Origin: Acidimicrobiia bacterium
Lineage (GTDB): Bacteria; Actinomycetota; Acidimicrobiia; IMCC26256; JAOSJL01
Length of the DNA: 64,000 nucleotides
Reading direction: 5' to 3'
NCBI GenBank assembly: GCA_027494115.1
Contig: JAOSJL010000001.1
Location: forward strand, 1,203,926 to 1,267,925
Positions 55,513-64,000 of this stretch are shown in pieces. How positions within the stretch are numbered: the first letter of the stretch is position 1; each line of letters opens with the position of its first letter. The position numbers and the translations under genes are program-made. The notes under the pieces were generated by a model. It worked only from the letters and a program-made list of their open reading frames with translations, had not been told where the DNA came from and did no database searches.

Positions 55513-56634
55513 GTGCAGAGGGACTTCCCGGACAACGCATCCCGCCATCAGCAGCGGCTCCTCCTCGGGCCGGGTCCGTCCAATCCGTATCCCGAGGTGA
55601 TGGAGGCGATGGTGCGCCCCGTGGTCGGGCACCTCGACCCGGCGTTCCTGGCCGTCCTGGACGAAACCTCCGAGCGTCTCCGTCGCGCGTTTCGGACCTG
55701 CAACGCCTTGACCCTGCCGGTCAGCGGTACCGGTTCGGCGGGCATGGAAGCCTGTTTCGTCAACCTCCTCGAGCCCGGTGACACGGCGGTCATCGGTGCG
55801 AACGGCGTGTTCGGCGCGCGGATGTGCGAGGTGGCACGACGCTGTGGCGCCGAGGTCGTCCGGGTCGAGGAGGACTGGGGACGCCCGCTCGACCCCGCGG
55901 CTCTGCTGGAGGCCCAACGTGCACATCCCGGCGCGCGCATCGTCGCCACGGTGCACGCCGAGACGTCCACCGGGGTCCGCAACGACATCGAGCCGCTCTC
56001 GGTGCTCCAGGAGACCGACACGCTGCTCCTGGTCGACGCGGTGACGTCACTGGGCGGCATCCCCCTCGACGTCGACGCCTGGGGGATCGACGCCTGCTAC
56101 TCGGGTACGCAGAAGTGTCTCGGCGTGCCACCGGGCCTCGCACCGCTCACCTTCTCGGAGCGTGCGGTCGAACGCGTGTCCTCACGTGACACTCCACCGC
56201 AGTCGTGGTACCTCGACATGGGGCTCATCGGCTCGTACGTCGGCGCCGAGCGTCGGTACCACCACACTGCGCCGATCTCGATGGTGTACGCGCTCCACGC
56301 CGGACTCGGTGTCCTTCTCGAAGAGGGGCTCGAGGTCTCGTGGGAACGGCACGCCTCGGTGGGAGCCGAGCTCCACGCAGCGCTGTCCGATCGAGGGTTC
56401 ACCCTTCTCGCCCAGGACGGCAACCGTCTTCCCCAGCTCACCTCGGTGTCCCTACCCGATGGTCTCGACGAAGCGGGGTTGCGGCGAAGGCTCCTTCACG
56501 ACTTCGACATCGAGGTGGGAGCGGGCCTGGGCGACTTCGCCGGGCGGGCGTGGCGCATCGGGTTGATGGGCCATTCGGCGCGGCGTTCGTCGATCGTGGC
56601 GCTCCTCGGTGCGCTCGACGCGCTCCTCAGCTGA
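55513..56634 (+). CDS. Class V aminotransferase (alanine/serine-glyoxylate type)
   Basis: A 373-aa PLP enzyme of the alanine-glyoxylate/serine-glyoxylate aminotransferase branch. Features: LLLGPGPSNPYPEVMEAMVR (about 16-35), LPVSGTGSAGMEACFVNLLE (phosphate cup), HAETSTGVRNDIEPL, LLVDAVTSLGGIPLDVDAWG and the PLP lysine in ACYSGTQKCLGVPPGLAPL (about 202). The YHHTAPISMVYALHAGL segment matches AGT. It probably removes glyoxylate by transamination. GTG start. The neighbouring oligoribonuclease is convergent. Confidence 0.92.
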   Translation: MQRDFPDNASRHQQRLLLGPGPSNPYPEVMEAMVRPVVGHLDPAFLAVLDETSERLRRAFRTCNALTLPVSGTGSAGMEACFVNLLEPGDTAVIGANGVFGARMCEVARRCGAEVVRVEEDWGRPLDPAALLEAQRAHPGARIVATVHAETSTGVRNDIEPLSVLQETDTLLLVDAVTSLGGIPLDVDAWGIDACYSGTQKCLGVPPGLAPLTFSERAVERVSSRDTPPQSWYLDMGLIGSYVGAERRYHHTAPISMVYALHAGLGVLLEEGLEVSWERHASVGAELHAALSDRGFTLLAQDGNRLPQLTSVSLPDGLDEAGLRRRLLHDFDIEVGAGLGDFAGRAWRIGLMGHSARRSSIVALLGALDALLS

Positions 56635-56660
56635 AGGCCTCGATCATCTGAACAGGTCGA

Positions 56661-57227
56661 CTATCTGAACACCGTTGAGCGGTAGTAGCGCAGCTCTTCG
56701 ATCGACTCCAGGATGTCGGCCATCGCGCGGTGTCCCTCGGCCTTGTCCGGACGTTTGGAGTAGGCGTCCGGGTACCAGCGTCCGGCGAGCTCCTTGATCG
56801 ACGAGACGTCGATGCTCCGGTAGTGCAGGTACTCCTCGAGGTCGGGGAGGTAGCGGTCGAGGAAACGCCGGTCGGTCCCGATGGAATTGCCACACAGTGG
56901 TGCGGTGCGGGGTTTCGACACGTGTGATTTCACGTAGTCGAGCGCGGCGACGCCCGCGTCCGGGAGCGAGATCTCGGAAGCGGAGATGGCACTGATCAAA
57001 TCAGAGCGCGCATGCATCGCGCGCACGAAGTCGTTCATCTCCCCGAGTGCCTCGGACGGCTGGTGAACGACGAGATCGATGCCCTCGTCGAGAACCTCGA
57101 GATCGTTGTCGGTGACGACACACGCCACTTCGACGATGACGTGACGTTCGACGTCGAGTCCCGTCATCTCGAGGTCCAGCCAGACGAGGCGGTCCGCTTG
57201 CGCTCCTGATGCCGCCTCTTCGCTCAC
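56661..57227 (-). CDS. orn: Oligoribonuclease
   Basis: A 188-aa DEDDh 3'-5' exonuclease that clears 2-5-nt RNAs and pGpG. Catalytic motifs: LVWLDLEMTGLDVERHVIVE (Asp, Glu), PLCGNSIGTDRRFLDRYLPD, YRSIDVSSIKELAGRWYPDA and the His in KAEGHRAMADILESIEELRY. Length and motif order match Orn. The N-terminus MSEEAASGAQADR is a short variable extension. Confidence 0.96.
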   Translation of the reverse strand: MSEEAASGAQADRLVWLDLEMTGLDVERHVIVEVACVVTDNDLEVLDEGIDLVVHQPSEALGEMNDFVRAMHARSDLISAISASEISLPDAGVAALDYVKSHVSKPRTAPLCGNSIGTDRRFLDRYLPDLEEYLHYRSIDVSSIKELAGRWYPDAYSKRPDKAEGHRAMADILESIEELRYYRSTVFR

Positions 57228-57322
57228 GGCGGCCCACCCTAACGGGGGCCCACCCCAACGGGGCTTCCCGGGCTCCGGGTTTCGGAACGACGGGATGACG
57301 GCCGATTCGCGGCCGACCTCGG

Positions 57323-57328
57323 TATCCT
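57323..57328 (+). promoter_or_regulatory. Putative -10 element of the GNAT gene
   Basis: TATCCT, then seven bases and the GTG at 57336, exactly the leaderless arrangement. It supports the chosen start. Confidence 0.5.
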
Positions 57329-57335
57329 GCGTGCC

Positions 57336-57959
57336 GTGGCCGAGTTGCGTGGAAGACGCGTCGTCCTGCGGCCCCTCCGGCCCGACGACTTCGACGCGTG
57401 GGCCGACGTCCGCCGACGGAGCCGCGACTGGCTGGAGCCCTGGGAACCCCTCCCGGAGGTCGGATCACCCGATCCGGTGACTGACCTGGACGCGTTCACC
57501 GCCCGGTGCGGCTCGTGGGACCGTCAGCGTCACCTCGACGCCGCGTATGGCTACGGGGTCTTTCTGGACGGCGGATTCATCGGAGAGGTGAGCCTGGGCA
57601 CGGTCCACAGGGGTCCGTTCCAGACAGCCTTCGTCGGATACTGGATCGACGAGCCGTTGGCGGGACGCGGACTCACCCCTGAGGCCGTGGCCGTTCTGGT
57701 GGATCACGCCTTCGGCCACCTCAAACTGCACCGCGTGGAGGCGGCGGTCGTCCCGCGCAACACCGCGAGCATCCGTGTCGTCGAGAAGCTCGGGATGCGC
57801 TACGAGGGCGTGGCGAAGCGCTTTCTCCAGATACGGGGGACCTGGGAAGACCATGCCCGCTACGCGCTGACCGTCGAGGAGTGGGCCGAACACCGAGCCG
57901 AGCTGAACGATCGCTACCTGCGGAGCCCGGCACTGCGGTCGGTGAGTCGAACCGGTTGA
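57336..57959 (+). CDS. RimJ/RimL-type GNAT acetyltransferase
   Basis: A 207-aa N-acetyltransferase of the RimJ/RimL ribosomal-protein alanine acetyltransferase group. The N-terminal strand ELRGRRVVLRPLRPDDFDAW, central FVGYWIDEPLAGRGLTPEAV (acetyl-CoA pyrophosphate loop; GRGLTPEA) and VVPRNTASIRVVEKLGMRYE are classical. The insertion near the N-terminus (RRRSRDWLEPWEPL) is typical of RimJ. The natural substrate is not determinable. It converges on the zinc-ribbon gene with only 13 nt between stops. Confidence 0.9.
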   Translation: MAELRGRRVVLRPLRPDDFDAWADVRRRSRDWLEPWEPLPEVGSPDPVTDLDAFTARCGSWDRQRHLDAAYGYGVFLDGGFIGEVSLGTVHRGPFQTAFVGYWIDEPLAGRGLTPEAVAVLVDHAFGHLKLHRVEAAVVPRNTASIRVVEKLGMRYEGVAKRFLQIRGTWEDHARYALTVEEWAEHRAELNDRYLRSPALRSVSRTG

Positions 57960-57972
57960 CCGGCCGTTCGTT

Positions 57973-58724
57973 CTACGACGACGTGTCTGTCGACGTGTCT
58001 GTCGACGTGTCTGTCGACGTGTCTGTCGACGGGTTGGTCAACCGGAACGACGACACGAAGTGTTCGAACGGAGCCCGTTGGTCGTTCTTCGACACGACCT
58101 CGATGAGGTAGGCGCGGTCCTGTGCTTGGAACGCGAGGATCCAGTGAGTCTCGTCGTCATTGGAGACCACCATCTCGGTGGCCGGCGCGTAGGTCAGATC
58201 ACGTTGGTTCACCGCCTCGACCTCACCGTCGATCTCGGCGGCGAGGGTGCGGGCCACCTGGTTGATGATGTCGGCGGGCAGGGAGACAGGGGGATCCCCC
58301 ATGCGACGGAGAAACGGTATGAACGTCCGGGCTCCGACTCGACCTTGGCACCCTGCTCAACCTGGATTTCCCAGTCGAGACCCTTCTCCTTCGGCTCCGT
58401 TGGGAACGTCACTGTGAACAGGCCCTCTTCAGACGTGTACTCGACGCCCCGATCGCCCGCCACGTACTCGTCGACGACCTCCTCGCCACCCGAATCGATG
58501 AACCAGAGGATCGTGAATGCAGCGCCGGCGACGACGACGAGAACTCCGAACACGATGATGAGTGTGCTGACCAGGCTGCGGCGTCGGCGGACGGTGGCCG
58601 CCGGCAGGCTGGGATCGAACCCCTCCTCGCCTTCGGGCACGAGGTCGGGGCGGAGGACCCGCTGGCACATCCAGCACGTGGCTGCGTCCTCTTCCACCCA
58701 GGTGTTGCACGACGGACAACGCAT
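57973..58724 (-). CDS. Zinc-ribbon single-pass membrane protein, frameshifted
   Basis: About 250 aa after repair: an N-terminal zinc ribbon (MRCPSCNTWVEEDAATCWMC), one membrane helix (LVSTLIIVFGVLVVVAGAAF), then an extracytoplasmic domain with VEYTSEEGLFTVTFPTEPKE and ATEMVVSNDDETHWILAFQA. The frame changes at the GGGGG/CCCCC runs 58289-58300, where SYRFSVAWG should continue DPPVSLPADIINQVARTL. The C-terminus is four STDT units encoded by a 12-bp tandem repeat. Function not recognised; the layout suggests a membrane sensor or anchor. Confidence 0.7.
57980..58030. repeat. 12-bp tandem repeat, 4.25 copies
   Basis: GACGTGTCTGTC is repeated perfectly four times plus GAC. On the minus strand it is in frame at the 3' end of the zinc-ribbon gene and encodes STDTSTDTSTDT. 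Perfect identity of units indicates recent slippage. Confidence 0.95.
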
Positions 58725-58772
58725 CGCCCCGAGGCTACCGGACCATGGGTGCGAAGCGGTGCAAAGCGGATG

Positions 58773-59810
58773 TCACCCGCGGTCGCGCACCACTGCCGGT
58801 GAGTGTCGGAAGAAGTCCTCCAGGTCGCGCTGGTACCGGTAGGCGGGCCCCGCCGAACCGACGGTGCCACGCAGGCGAAGGTGCTCGGCGAAGGCCTCGA
58901 GTGCGCCCGAGCTCGTGTAGCGGTAGCGGAAGCCGGCCTCCTTGAAACGTCGGTTGTCGACGCCGCGGCCGTAGCGCAGGAGATCCAGAACTTCAGGTGG
59001 GAGGTCGAGCAGCTTCAGGCGGCGTAAGACTCCCAGCGCGAGGCCGGACATGACCGGGGGGAGCGGTACGCGGCGCTTGCCGACGATGGCGCACACCTCA
59101 CTCCACGGGAGCGTGTCGTCGCCTGCCACGTTGAACACGCCCGGCACGTCTTCGACCGCCGAAAAGATCATTGCCCCGACCACGTCGTCCTCGTGGACGA
59201 ACTGCAGGCGTGGGTCGAAGCCCAGGATCTCCGGTGCGGCCGGCAGACACAATGCCCGCGTCAACGGAGTCTGGAGGTCTTCCCCGAGAACGTTGGCGAA
59301 CCGCAACAGCGTCGTGGTGATGTGGGGGTTGTCTTCGGCGAAATCCCGCACGTAGCTGTCGACATCGACGAGGCTGCGCTCCACGGAGGTTCGTGGGCGT
59401 CCGGTCCTGGGTGTGTCCTCGTGGAAGTAGTAGGGGTCCCGGTATGTCGCCCCGTACACGAGCGTCGAGCTCTTGACCACCATCCTTCGAACCGGGCTTC
59501 CCGCAGCGCCCGCGGCGGCGAGCAGGTTGATCGTGGCGATCACGTTCGTGTCGTGCAGCATCCGGCCACTCGCCCGGGTGGAGTCGACGATGAGGTGCGT
59601 GTGGACAACGGTGTCGACCTGTGTGGCGTCCACGATTCTGTGCAGGATCGAGAAGTCCGAACTCGATTTCACGAACTCGGTGCGTTCGAGGGGAAGTGGA
59701 GGCTCGGTCGTGTCGACGCCGACGATCGCTTCAACGTCGTCGCGCTTCTCGAGCTCCTCGGCGACGTGCGCTCCCCAGAAGCTTCCCAGCCCGGTGACGA
59801 GAACCCGCAC
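58773..59810 (-). CDS. NAD-dependent epimerase/dehydratase-family protein
   Basis: A 345-aa extended-SDR protein. The Rossmann loop is VRVLVTGLGSFWGAHVAEEL, with Asp in VGVDTTEPPL after strand 2 (NAD preference). Further on are VVHTHLIVDSTRASGRMLHD, VVKSSTLVYGATYRDPYYFH (Ser/Tyr region), TTLLRFANVLGEDLQTPLTR and FVHEDDVVGAMIFSAVEDVP. The C-terminal part is basic. It starts at GTG 59810, five bases after the acyltransferase stop; the pair is common in actinobacteria, where the epimerase-like protein may act in lipid or glycan metabolism. Substrate unknown. Confidence 0.87.
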   Translation of the reverse strand: MRVLVTGLGSFWGAHVAEELEKRDDVEAIVGVDTTEPPLPLERTEFVKSSSDFSILHRIVDATQVDTVVHTHLIVDSTRASGRMLHDTNVIATINLLAAAGAAGSPVRRMVVKSSTLVYGATYRDPYYFHEDTPRTGRPRTSVERSLVDVDSYVRDFAEDNPHITTTLLRFANVLGEDLQTPLTRALCLPAAPEILGFDPRLQFVHEDDVVGAMIFSAVEDVPGVFNVAGDDTLPWSEVCAIVGKRRVPLPPVMSGLALGVLRRLKLLDLPPEVLDLLRYGRGVDNRRFKEAGFRYRYTSSGALEAFAEHLRLRGTVGSAGPAYRYQRDLEDFFRHSPAVVRDRG

Positions 59811-59815
59811 GGCGG

Positions 59816-60608
59816 TCAGCCGAACCACACGCTGCGCCGGGTGCGCAGCATGTCGTAGAGGGCTTCTTGGATCTGGTCGCGAATGGCGTCTGCCTCTTCC
59901 ATCACGCGTCCCCGTGAGTAACGCTCCTGGTCGGGGGACGTCGAAGTACACGGGGGGTAGGACCCGCAGGTTGAACTTCGCCGGGAGATAGGCCGCGACG
60001 CCCAGGGGGCCGAGCGCGAGCATTGTGGGTGTGATCGGGAAGTACGGGATGCCGAGGAGCTTGGCGAGCGGCCGACTCTTGTAGATGACGGGCATCGCTT
60101 CCTCGGCTCCGACGACGGCCACCGGAACGACGGGGACCCCCGCGCGCATCGCGATCTCCACGAAGCCTCCGCGACCGAATCGCCGGAGTTGGTAGCGGTC
60201 CTTGTAGAGCTTGCCGGGGCCTTTGTCGCCTTCGGGGAACACGAGTGCGAGCTGGTGCTCGTCGTGGAGCAGGCGGTACGCGTTCTCGGGACTCGCGACG
60301 ACACCGCCTGTACGGGTCCACAGCGTTCCGATGATCGGGAGCAGTCGGAAGATGTACTCCGCGAGGCCATAGACGGGACGCCCGAGTTCCTCTTCGATGC
60401 CGTGCATCATCACGGGCGCGTCCGGCGGGAGCGCTCCGGCGTGGTTCGCGACGATCAGCGCGCCGCCATCGGTCGGGATGTTCTCGAGGCCCTCCCACTC
60501 GGCGCGGAACCAGTGGCGGTAGATGGGCCCGTACACCTTGCGGACGAACGCCCGCATGCTCTCGGAACGACCCCAGCCGTCGACGTCGGACAGCCGAGGT
60601 GCGCTCAT
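59816..60608 (-). CDS. PlsC-like lysophospholipid acyltransferase (frameshifted)
   Basis: A 1-acylglycerol-3-phosphate-type acyltransferase of about 264 aa after repair. The acyltransferase motifs are LIVANHAGALPPDAPVMMHG (NHxxxxPD variant of NHxxxxD), LVFPEGDKGPGKLY (FPEG) and AMRAGVPVVPVAVVGAEEAM. The frame breaks after PPVYFDVP and resumes at DQERYSRGRVMEEADAIRDQ, ending RTRRSVWFG; removing one base from the run of five G at 59933-59937 rejoins them. Without this correction it appears fused to the downstream epimerase. It probably acylates a glycerolipid or glycolipid. Confidence 0.85.
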
Positions 60609-60834
60609 GGGTCGATGGTCCGCGATCTCGTCGCGAACCGGTACGAGGGCGCGGGTGTCGGCCTCATCGGCGTCGGAGCGCTGCCGCCGGGCGCGTTCGT
60701 CGAGCGATTCGCGCAGTGTGCTCGGTCGCCTGGATCCGGTCTCGGTCACGCGCGAAGGAAACCGCGTATCCGGCGACGGCGCAACCCGGACGATTTGCGT
60801 GAGCACCCGAGCGGGTCCTCGGGCATCATGGGAG
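60609..60834. other. Divergent intergenic region without recognised features
   Basis: The 226-nt gap between the acyltransferase and MFS genes should hold both promoters. Frames on both strands stay open but give Arg/Ala/Pro-rich translations without domain character. No hairpin, operator or RNA gene was recognised. Confidence 0.4.
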
Positions 60835-62166
60835 ATGCCTTCGGAGCCCGATAGCGGACGCGACGGCCGTTCGCGGTGGCGCCATGCAATTCGTGCACTG
60901 CGCCACAGGGACTTCGCCCTGTTCTGGAGCGGAGCGCTGGTGTCGAATGCCGGCACGTGGATGCAGAACGTCACCGTCCCGTTCGTGCTCCTCCAGGTCA
61001 CCGAGTCACCGGCGTGGGTCGGCTTCGGTGCGTTCGCCCAGTTCGTACCTGCGGTGGTGCTCGGACCGGTGGGCGGGAGACTGGCCGATCGATTCCGGCG
61101 CAAACGTGTGGTGGTGGCCACCCAGCTCGCGGCCGCGGCCGTGGCGCTCGGGCTGTGGCTGGCGTGGCGCGACGGGTCGGCGACACCTGAGCTCACGGTT
61201 GCCCTTGTGGCGCTCTTCGGTGTCACGATCGGTCTCGGACTTCCCGCGTGGCAGTCGTTCGTTCCCGAGCTCGTCCCCCGCAAGGATCTGCTCAACGCGG
61301 TCACACTCAACTCGGCGCAGTTCAACGCGTCGCGTGCCATCGGTCCGACGGTCGCCGGAGTGGTGCTCGCCACGCTGGGTCCCGCGGCGGCGTTCCTCGG
61401 CAACGCCCTCAGCTATCTCGCCGTGTTGGGTGCGCTGGCGCTGATCCACGCGGGGAAGACCCGGGTGACGCCGGCCTCGAACGTCGAGGGATCGGGAACG
61501 TTCCGAGAGGGCCTCGCCTATCTCCGCCGCCACACGGGTCTGGTTCTCGCGGTCTCGATGATCGCCGTGGTGGTGTTCCTCGGTAATCCGGTGATTCCGC
61601 TCGCGGCGGTGTTCGCCCGCGACGTGTTCGACGTGGGGCCACTCGCCTACGGAATGATGACGGCGGCGCTCGGTATCGGCGCGGTCTCGACGGCGATCTG
61701 GATAGGCGCCTACGGGGACGCGTTCGCGCGCTCTCGGCTCGCAGTCATCGGCGTAGCCGTGTACGGGTCGGGTGTGTTGCTCATCGCCGTGGCACCGGTC
61801 TATGTGATGTCGTTGCCCGCGATGGCGGCCCTCGGAGCGGGGTATCTCACGATCGCCTCGTCGTTGAACACGTCGATCCAACTCCAGGTGGCGGACCGGT
61901 TTCGTGGCCGGGTGCTCGCGATGTACGGCATGGCGATCACCGGGGCCTTCCCGATCGGTGCACTGCTCCAGGGAGCGATCGCCGATGCCGTGGGAGTGCG
62001 CTGGACCGTGGCGCCTGCGGGTGCCGCCATCGTCGGGTTCGCGTTCTGGCTCATGGCACGACCTCGCCTCATGTCGTCACTCGACGAACACCAGCACCGC
62101 CACGGATATCCACCTCCCTCGGAGGAGGCCATGGGGTACCCGTCGACGCCGGGGATCATCCGCTGA
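60835..62166 (+). CDS. MFS transporter
   Basis: A 443-aa major facilitator protein with about twelve helices, starting MPSEPDSGRDGRSRWRHAIR and entering the membrane at FALFWSGALVSNAGTWMQNV, the usual start of the enterobactin-exporter-like (EntS/MFS_3) group. The A-like motif is GPVGGRLADRFRRKRVVVAT (about 80-99), and the second half has VQVADRFRGRVLAMYGM-type residues. Related exporters move siderophores, drugs or macrolides. The tail DEHQHRHGYPPPSEEAM is soluble. The 3' end overlaps the convergent MATE gene by 11 nt. Substrate unknown. Confidence 0.88.
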   Translation: MPSEPDSGRDGRSRWRHAIRALRHRDFALFWSGALVSNAGTWMQNVTVPFVLLQVTESPAWVGFGAFAQFVPAVVLGPVGGRLADRFRRKRVVVATQLAAAAVALGLWLAWRDGSATPELTVALVALFGVTIGLGLPAWQSFVPELVPRKDLLNAVTLNSAQFNASRAIGPTVAGVVLATLGPAAAFLGNALSYLAVLGALALIHAGKTRVTPASNVEGSGTFREGLAYLRRHTGLVLAVSMIAVVVFLGNPVIPLAAVFARDVFDVGPLAYGMMTAALGIGAVSTAIWIGAYGDAFARSRLAVIGVAVYGSGVLLIAVAPVYVMSLPAMAALGAGYLTIASSLNTSIQLQVADRFRGRVLAMYGMAITGAFPIGALLQGAIADAVGVRWTVAPAGAAIVGFAFWLMARPRLMSSLDEHQHRHGYPPPSEEAMGYPSTPGIIR

Positions 62167-63500
62167 GCGGCTCCGGTTCCACCGGGACGCGGTCGTCGCC
62201 CACCACCTGCCAGCGGTTTGTGACGAACCGTCCGAGCAGCGTCGTCGCCCTCACCGCGAGGAGCAGGATGATCGCCGCCCAGAGCCACCCGAGTGTTCTG
62301 CCCCACTCGAGAGCAGCGAACGCAGCCGGTACGAAGGCGACGAAGCTCACGACCATGGCTGCGGCGAGGTAGCGCACGTCGCCGGCGCCTATCAGGACAC
62401 CGTCCAGCACGAAGACGACGGCGTTGAGTGGTTGCATGGCAGCGACGAACCAGAGTGTGTGCTCGGCCAGAGAGCGGACGGCCGCATCGTCGGTGAACAG
62501 AGCGCCGAGCAGCGGCCGAGCGACAACGACGAGCACGCTCACGCCGACACCGGTGACGAGACCCCATCCGAGCATGCGGTTCGCTGCCTCGCGGGCTTCG
62601 TGGGGCCGCCCCTCACCCAGAGCACGTCCGGTCATGGCTTCGGCGGCGATGGCGACGGCGTCGAGGGCGAAAGCGAGGAAGAGCCAGATCTGCCAGGCGA
62701 TCTGGTGGGCGGCCAACGACGTCGTTCCGAGCCTTCCGGCGATCGCCGTGGCCACCGCGAACGCGCCGACGAGGGCCGACGTACGAACCGTGAGGAAGCC
62801 CCCGAACACGGCCACGTGCCGCAGTCCGGAACGGTGGGGCCGAAGCGACGCCTCCTCCGAGCGGGCGGTGCGCCACAACAGCACGAGGAAGGTGGCGGCC
62901 GCCAGGTACTGGGCGACGATCGTAGCCAACGCGGAGGCGCCAACGCCGAAGCCCAGCCCGTAGATCAGGACGAGTTCGAGCGCGAGGTTGGTGACGTTCG
63001 ACACGAGAACGACCACCAGCGGCGTCACGGTGTCCTGGAGGCCGCGGCGGAGCCCGATCCCCGCGAGGATCGTCAGGAAGGCCGGGGCCCCCAGCAGGCT
63101 GATCCGCAGGTAGACAAGGGCGAACGACCGGACCTCCTCGTCGGGCGTGAAGATCCGCACGGCGTAGGGGGCCACGAGGAGCCCCACCGCTGCCACGGCC
63201 GCGCCGATCCCGAGCGCCAGCCAGTGCGCCTGGACGGCGTGTTCGACGGCGCCGCGCCGGTCGCCGGCGCCCAGGCGACGCGCGACGACCGCACCCGTTC
63301 CCGACGCCAGGAAGTTGAAGACCCAGAAGCTCGAGGTGAGAACGGTGCCCGCGACCGCCACCCCCGGCCAACTGGGCGCTGCCGAGGTGCCCGACGACCG
63401 CGGTGTCGGCCAGGACGTAGAGCGGCTCGGCCACCAGTGCCCCGAAGGCCGGCAGCGCCAGCCGCAGGATCTCTCGGTCGTAGGGGCTTCGCAGCTTCAA
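62156..63500 (-). CDS. MATE-family efflux transporter (frameshifted)
   Basis: A DinF-like MATE antiporter of about 448 aa after repair. The first helix is in one frame (DREILRLALPAFGALVAEPL, then ADTAVVGHLGSAQLAG) and the rest in another (VAVAGTVLTSSFWVFNFLAS, GTGAVVARRLGAGDRRGAVE, SLAAHQIAWQIWLFLAFALD). Removing one base from the run of five C at 63361-63365 joins them as LAGVAVAGTVL. The N-terminal segment with VVGHLG is the MATE signature. It appears to start at TTG 63500, since no better start is seen. It exports organic cations or drugs; substrate unknown. Confidence 0.87.
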
Positions 63501-63522
63501 GGGAGGTGATTGTCACACCGGG

Positions 63523-63909
63523 ATGGGAGCATCCGCGTATGGGAGCGGGCATCCAAGCAGGCAGGGAGAAACGGAGACACGAGACGATGGGGGCGGTGCG
63601 TTTCGCCCGGACCCGCGGTTGCTCGCCGATGCCGCACGGCGCGCCGGTCTGGTGGCGCCCGCGTTCCGCAGCCCGCCCCGGCGCCCCGGCTTCGAGCGCA
63701 CGATCCGTCGGGGCCCTCCTCCGGGTTCGGTCGGGCTCGTGAGCGTGGCGTTCCGCGGGCGGTGCTTCGATGATGTGGCCGCCGACATGGTCGACGGTGT
63801 GCTGGTGGCCAACGGGGTTCCCGAGCGCGACGCGCCAGGACTCCGGGCACGACTGCTGGCCGAGGTCGCAGAGAGCGTCTCGGCCTCCCACCGGAGCCGG
63901 GCCGCCTGA
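63523..63909 (+). CDS. Hypothetical protein
   Basis: Up to 128 aa. The first 25 residues (MGASAYGSGHPSRQGETETR) look non-coding in character, so the real start may be later. The core RPDPRLLADAARRAGLVAPA, FRSPPRRPGFERTIRRGP and SVAFRGRCFDDVAADMVDGV reads like a small alpha/beta protein. No family recognised. It is divergent from the MATE gene with a 22-nt gap, which also argues for a downstream start. Confidence 0.5.
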   Translation: MGASAYGSGHPSRQGETETRDDGGGAFRPDPRLLADAARRAGLVAPAFRSPPRRPGFERTIRRGPPPGSVGLVSVAFRGRCFDDVAADMVDGVLVANGVPERDAPGLRARLLAEVAESVSASHRSRAA

Positions 63910-63928
63910 CCGGTAGCCTCCGCGTCTG

Positions 63929-64000
63929 GCCCGGGTGGCGGAACCGGTAGACGCAGGCGGCTTAAACCCGCCGATCCTCCTCGGAGGGTGTGGGGGTTCG
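63929..64000 (+). tRNA. tRNA-Leu (anticodon TAA), truncated by window end
   Basis: The 5' acceptor GCCCGGG, D-arm TGGCGGAACCGGTAGACGCA, anticodon stem GGCGG/CCGCC with loop CTTAAAC (anticodon TAA), a long variable arm (GATCCTCCTCGGAGGGTG) and the start of the T-arm (GGGGGTTCG) are visible. The long variable arm and the D-arm pattern are those of class II tRNA-Leu. The 3' acceptor lies beyond the window. Confidence 0.92.

Noticed and set aside
57980-58030. Possible CRISPR-like array
   Set aside because: The units are 12 bp, contiguous and without spacers, and no cas gene is present. It is an in-frame coding tandem repeat.
58773-61403. Apparent 876-aa fusion of an acyltransferase and an NAD-epimerase
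   Set aside because: The read-through exists only because one extra base in a run of five G (59933-59937) removes the acyltransferase stop. The correct acyltransferase end (RTRRSVWFG, stop at 59816) and a GTG for the epimerase are both present. The far N-terminal part is antisense to the MFS gene.

Overview
The window is a high-GC bacterial chromosome segment with GTG-rich start usage, and almost all of it is ordinary housekeeping sequence. The gene content points to an actinobacterium, most likely a deep-branching class such as Acidimicrobiia (inference). The supporting markers are a WhiB regulator, a PAC2-family protein, a WS/DGAT wax-ester synthase, a DUF385 (F420-type) oxidoreductase, an actinobacterial-type SerC, DUF501, the tiny ribosomal proteins bS22 and (probably) bL37, and the block metG-tatD-rsmA-ispE-glmU-prs-rplY-pth-mfd-(SurA-like)-mazG-eno-ftsB-DUF501-ppx. 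No phage, transposase, integrase, CRISPR array, toxin-antitoxin pair or secondary-metabolite cluster was seen.

Layout. 1-7.5 kb: an M20 peptidase, PAC2 protein, polysaccharide flippase, two tandem CrcB fluoride channels, an APH-like kinase, WhiB, a LysR regulator and a LapA-like protein. 7.5-15.8 kb: membrane and lipid functions (VOC protein, PAP2/Aur1-like enzyme, LPG-synthase-like membrane protein, UppP with a coupled 48-aa ORF, CpaB-like SAF protein), plus a ThDP enzyme, two acyl-ester/thioester hydrolases and a PHP phosphoesterase. 16-23.5 kb: MtnP, FmdB, PlsY, GalU and molybdenum-cofactor genes moeA, moaA and moaC, with a patatin on the opposite strand. 23.5-34.4 kb: tRNA-Ala, a PHB-depolymerase-like lipoprotein, an AidB-like acyl-CoA dehydrogenase, MsrA, SerC, WS/DGAT, an MBOAT plus SGNH pair that probably O-acylates a surface polymer, a DapA-like aldolase, a thioesterase and bL37. 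34.5-57.2 kb: the translation, cell-wall precursor, nucleotide and repair block, with tRNA-Gln. 57.3-64 kb: an acetyltransferase, zinc-ribbon membrane protein, epimerase, acyltransferase, MFS and MATE transporters, and a tRNA-Leu cut by the window end.

Two window-wide properties matter to anyone using this annotation. First, about 18 genes, many of them essential (metG, prs, glmU, ispE, mfd), are broken by single-base frameshifts. Most lie in C or G runs of 3-6, which fits residual sequencing or assembly indels better than gene decay, so coordinates here span the whole reconstructed gene. Second, many start codons have a TANNNT hexamer ending 6-8 nt upstream, the layout of leaderless actinobacterial transcripts.

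The most novel signal is a roughly 58-nt element present as a tandem pair (3747-3862) and a third copy 30 kb away (34279-34336). Each copy holds a 10-bp hairpin with a TAT loop between two CCGAGnCGAGGA flanks, and the stems differ by a compensatory base-pair swap. A three-armed inverted repeat at the rsmI/abrB junction is the next most unusual structure.
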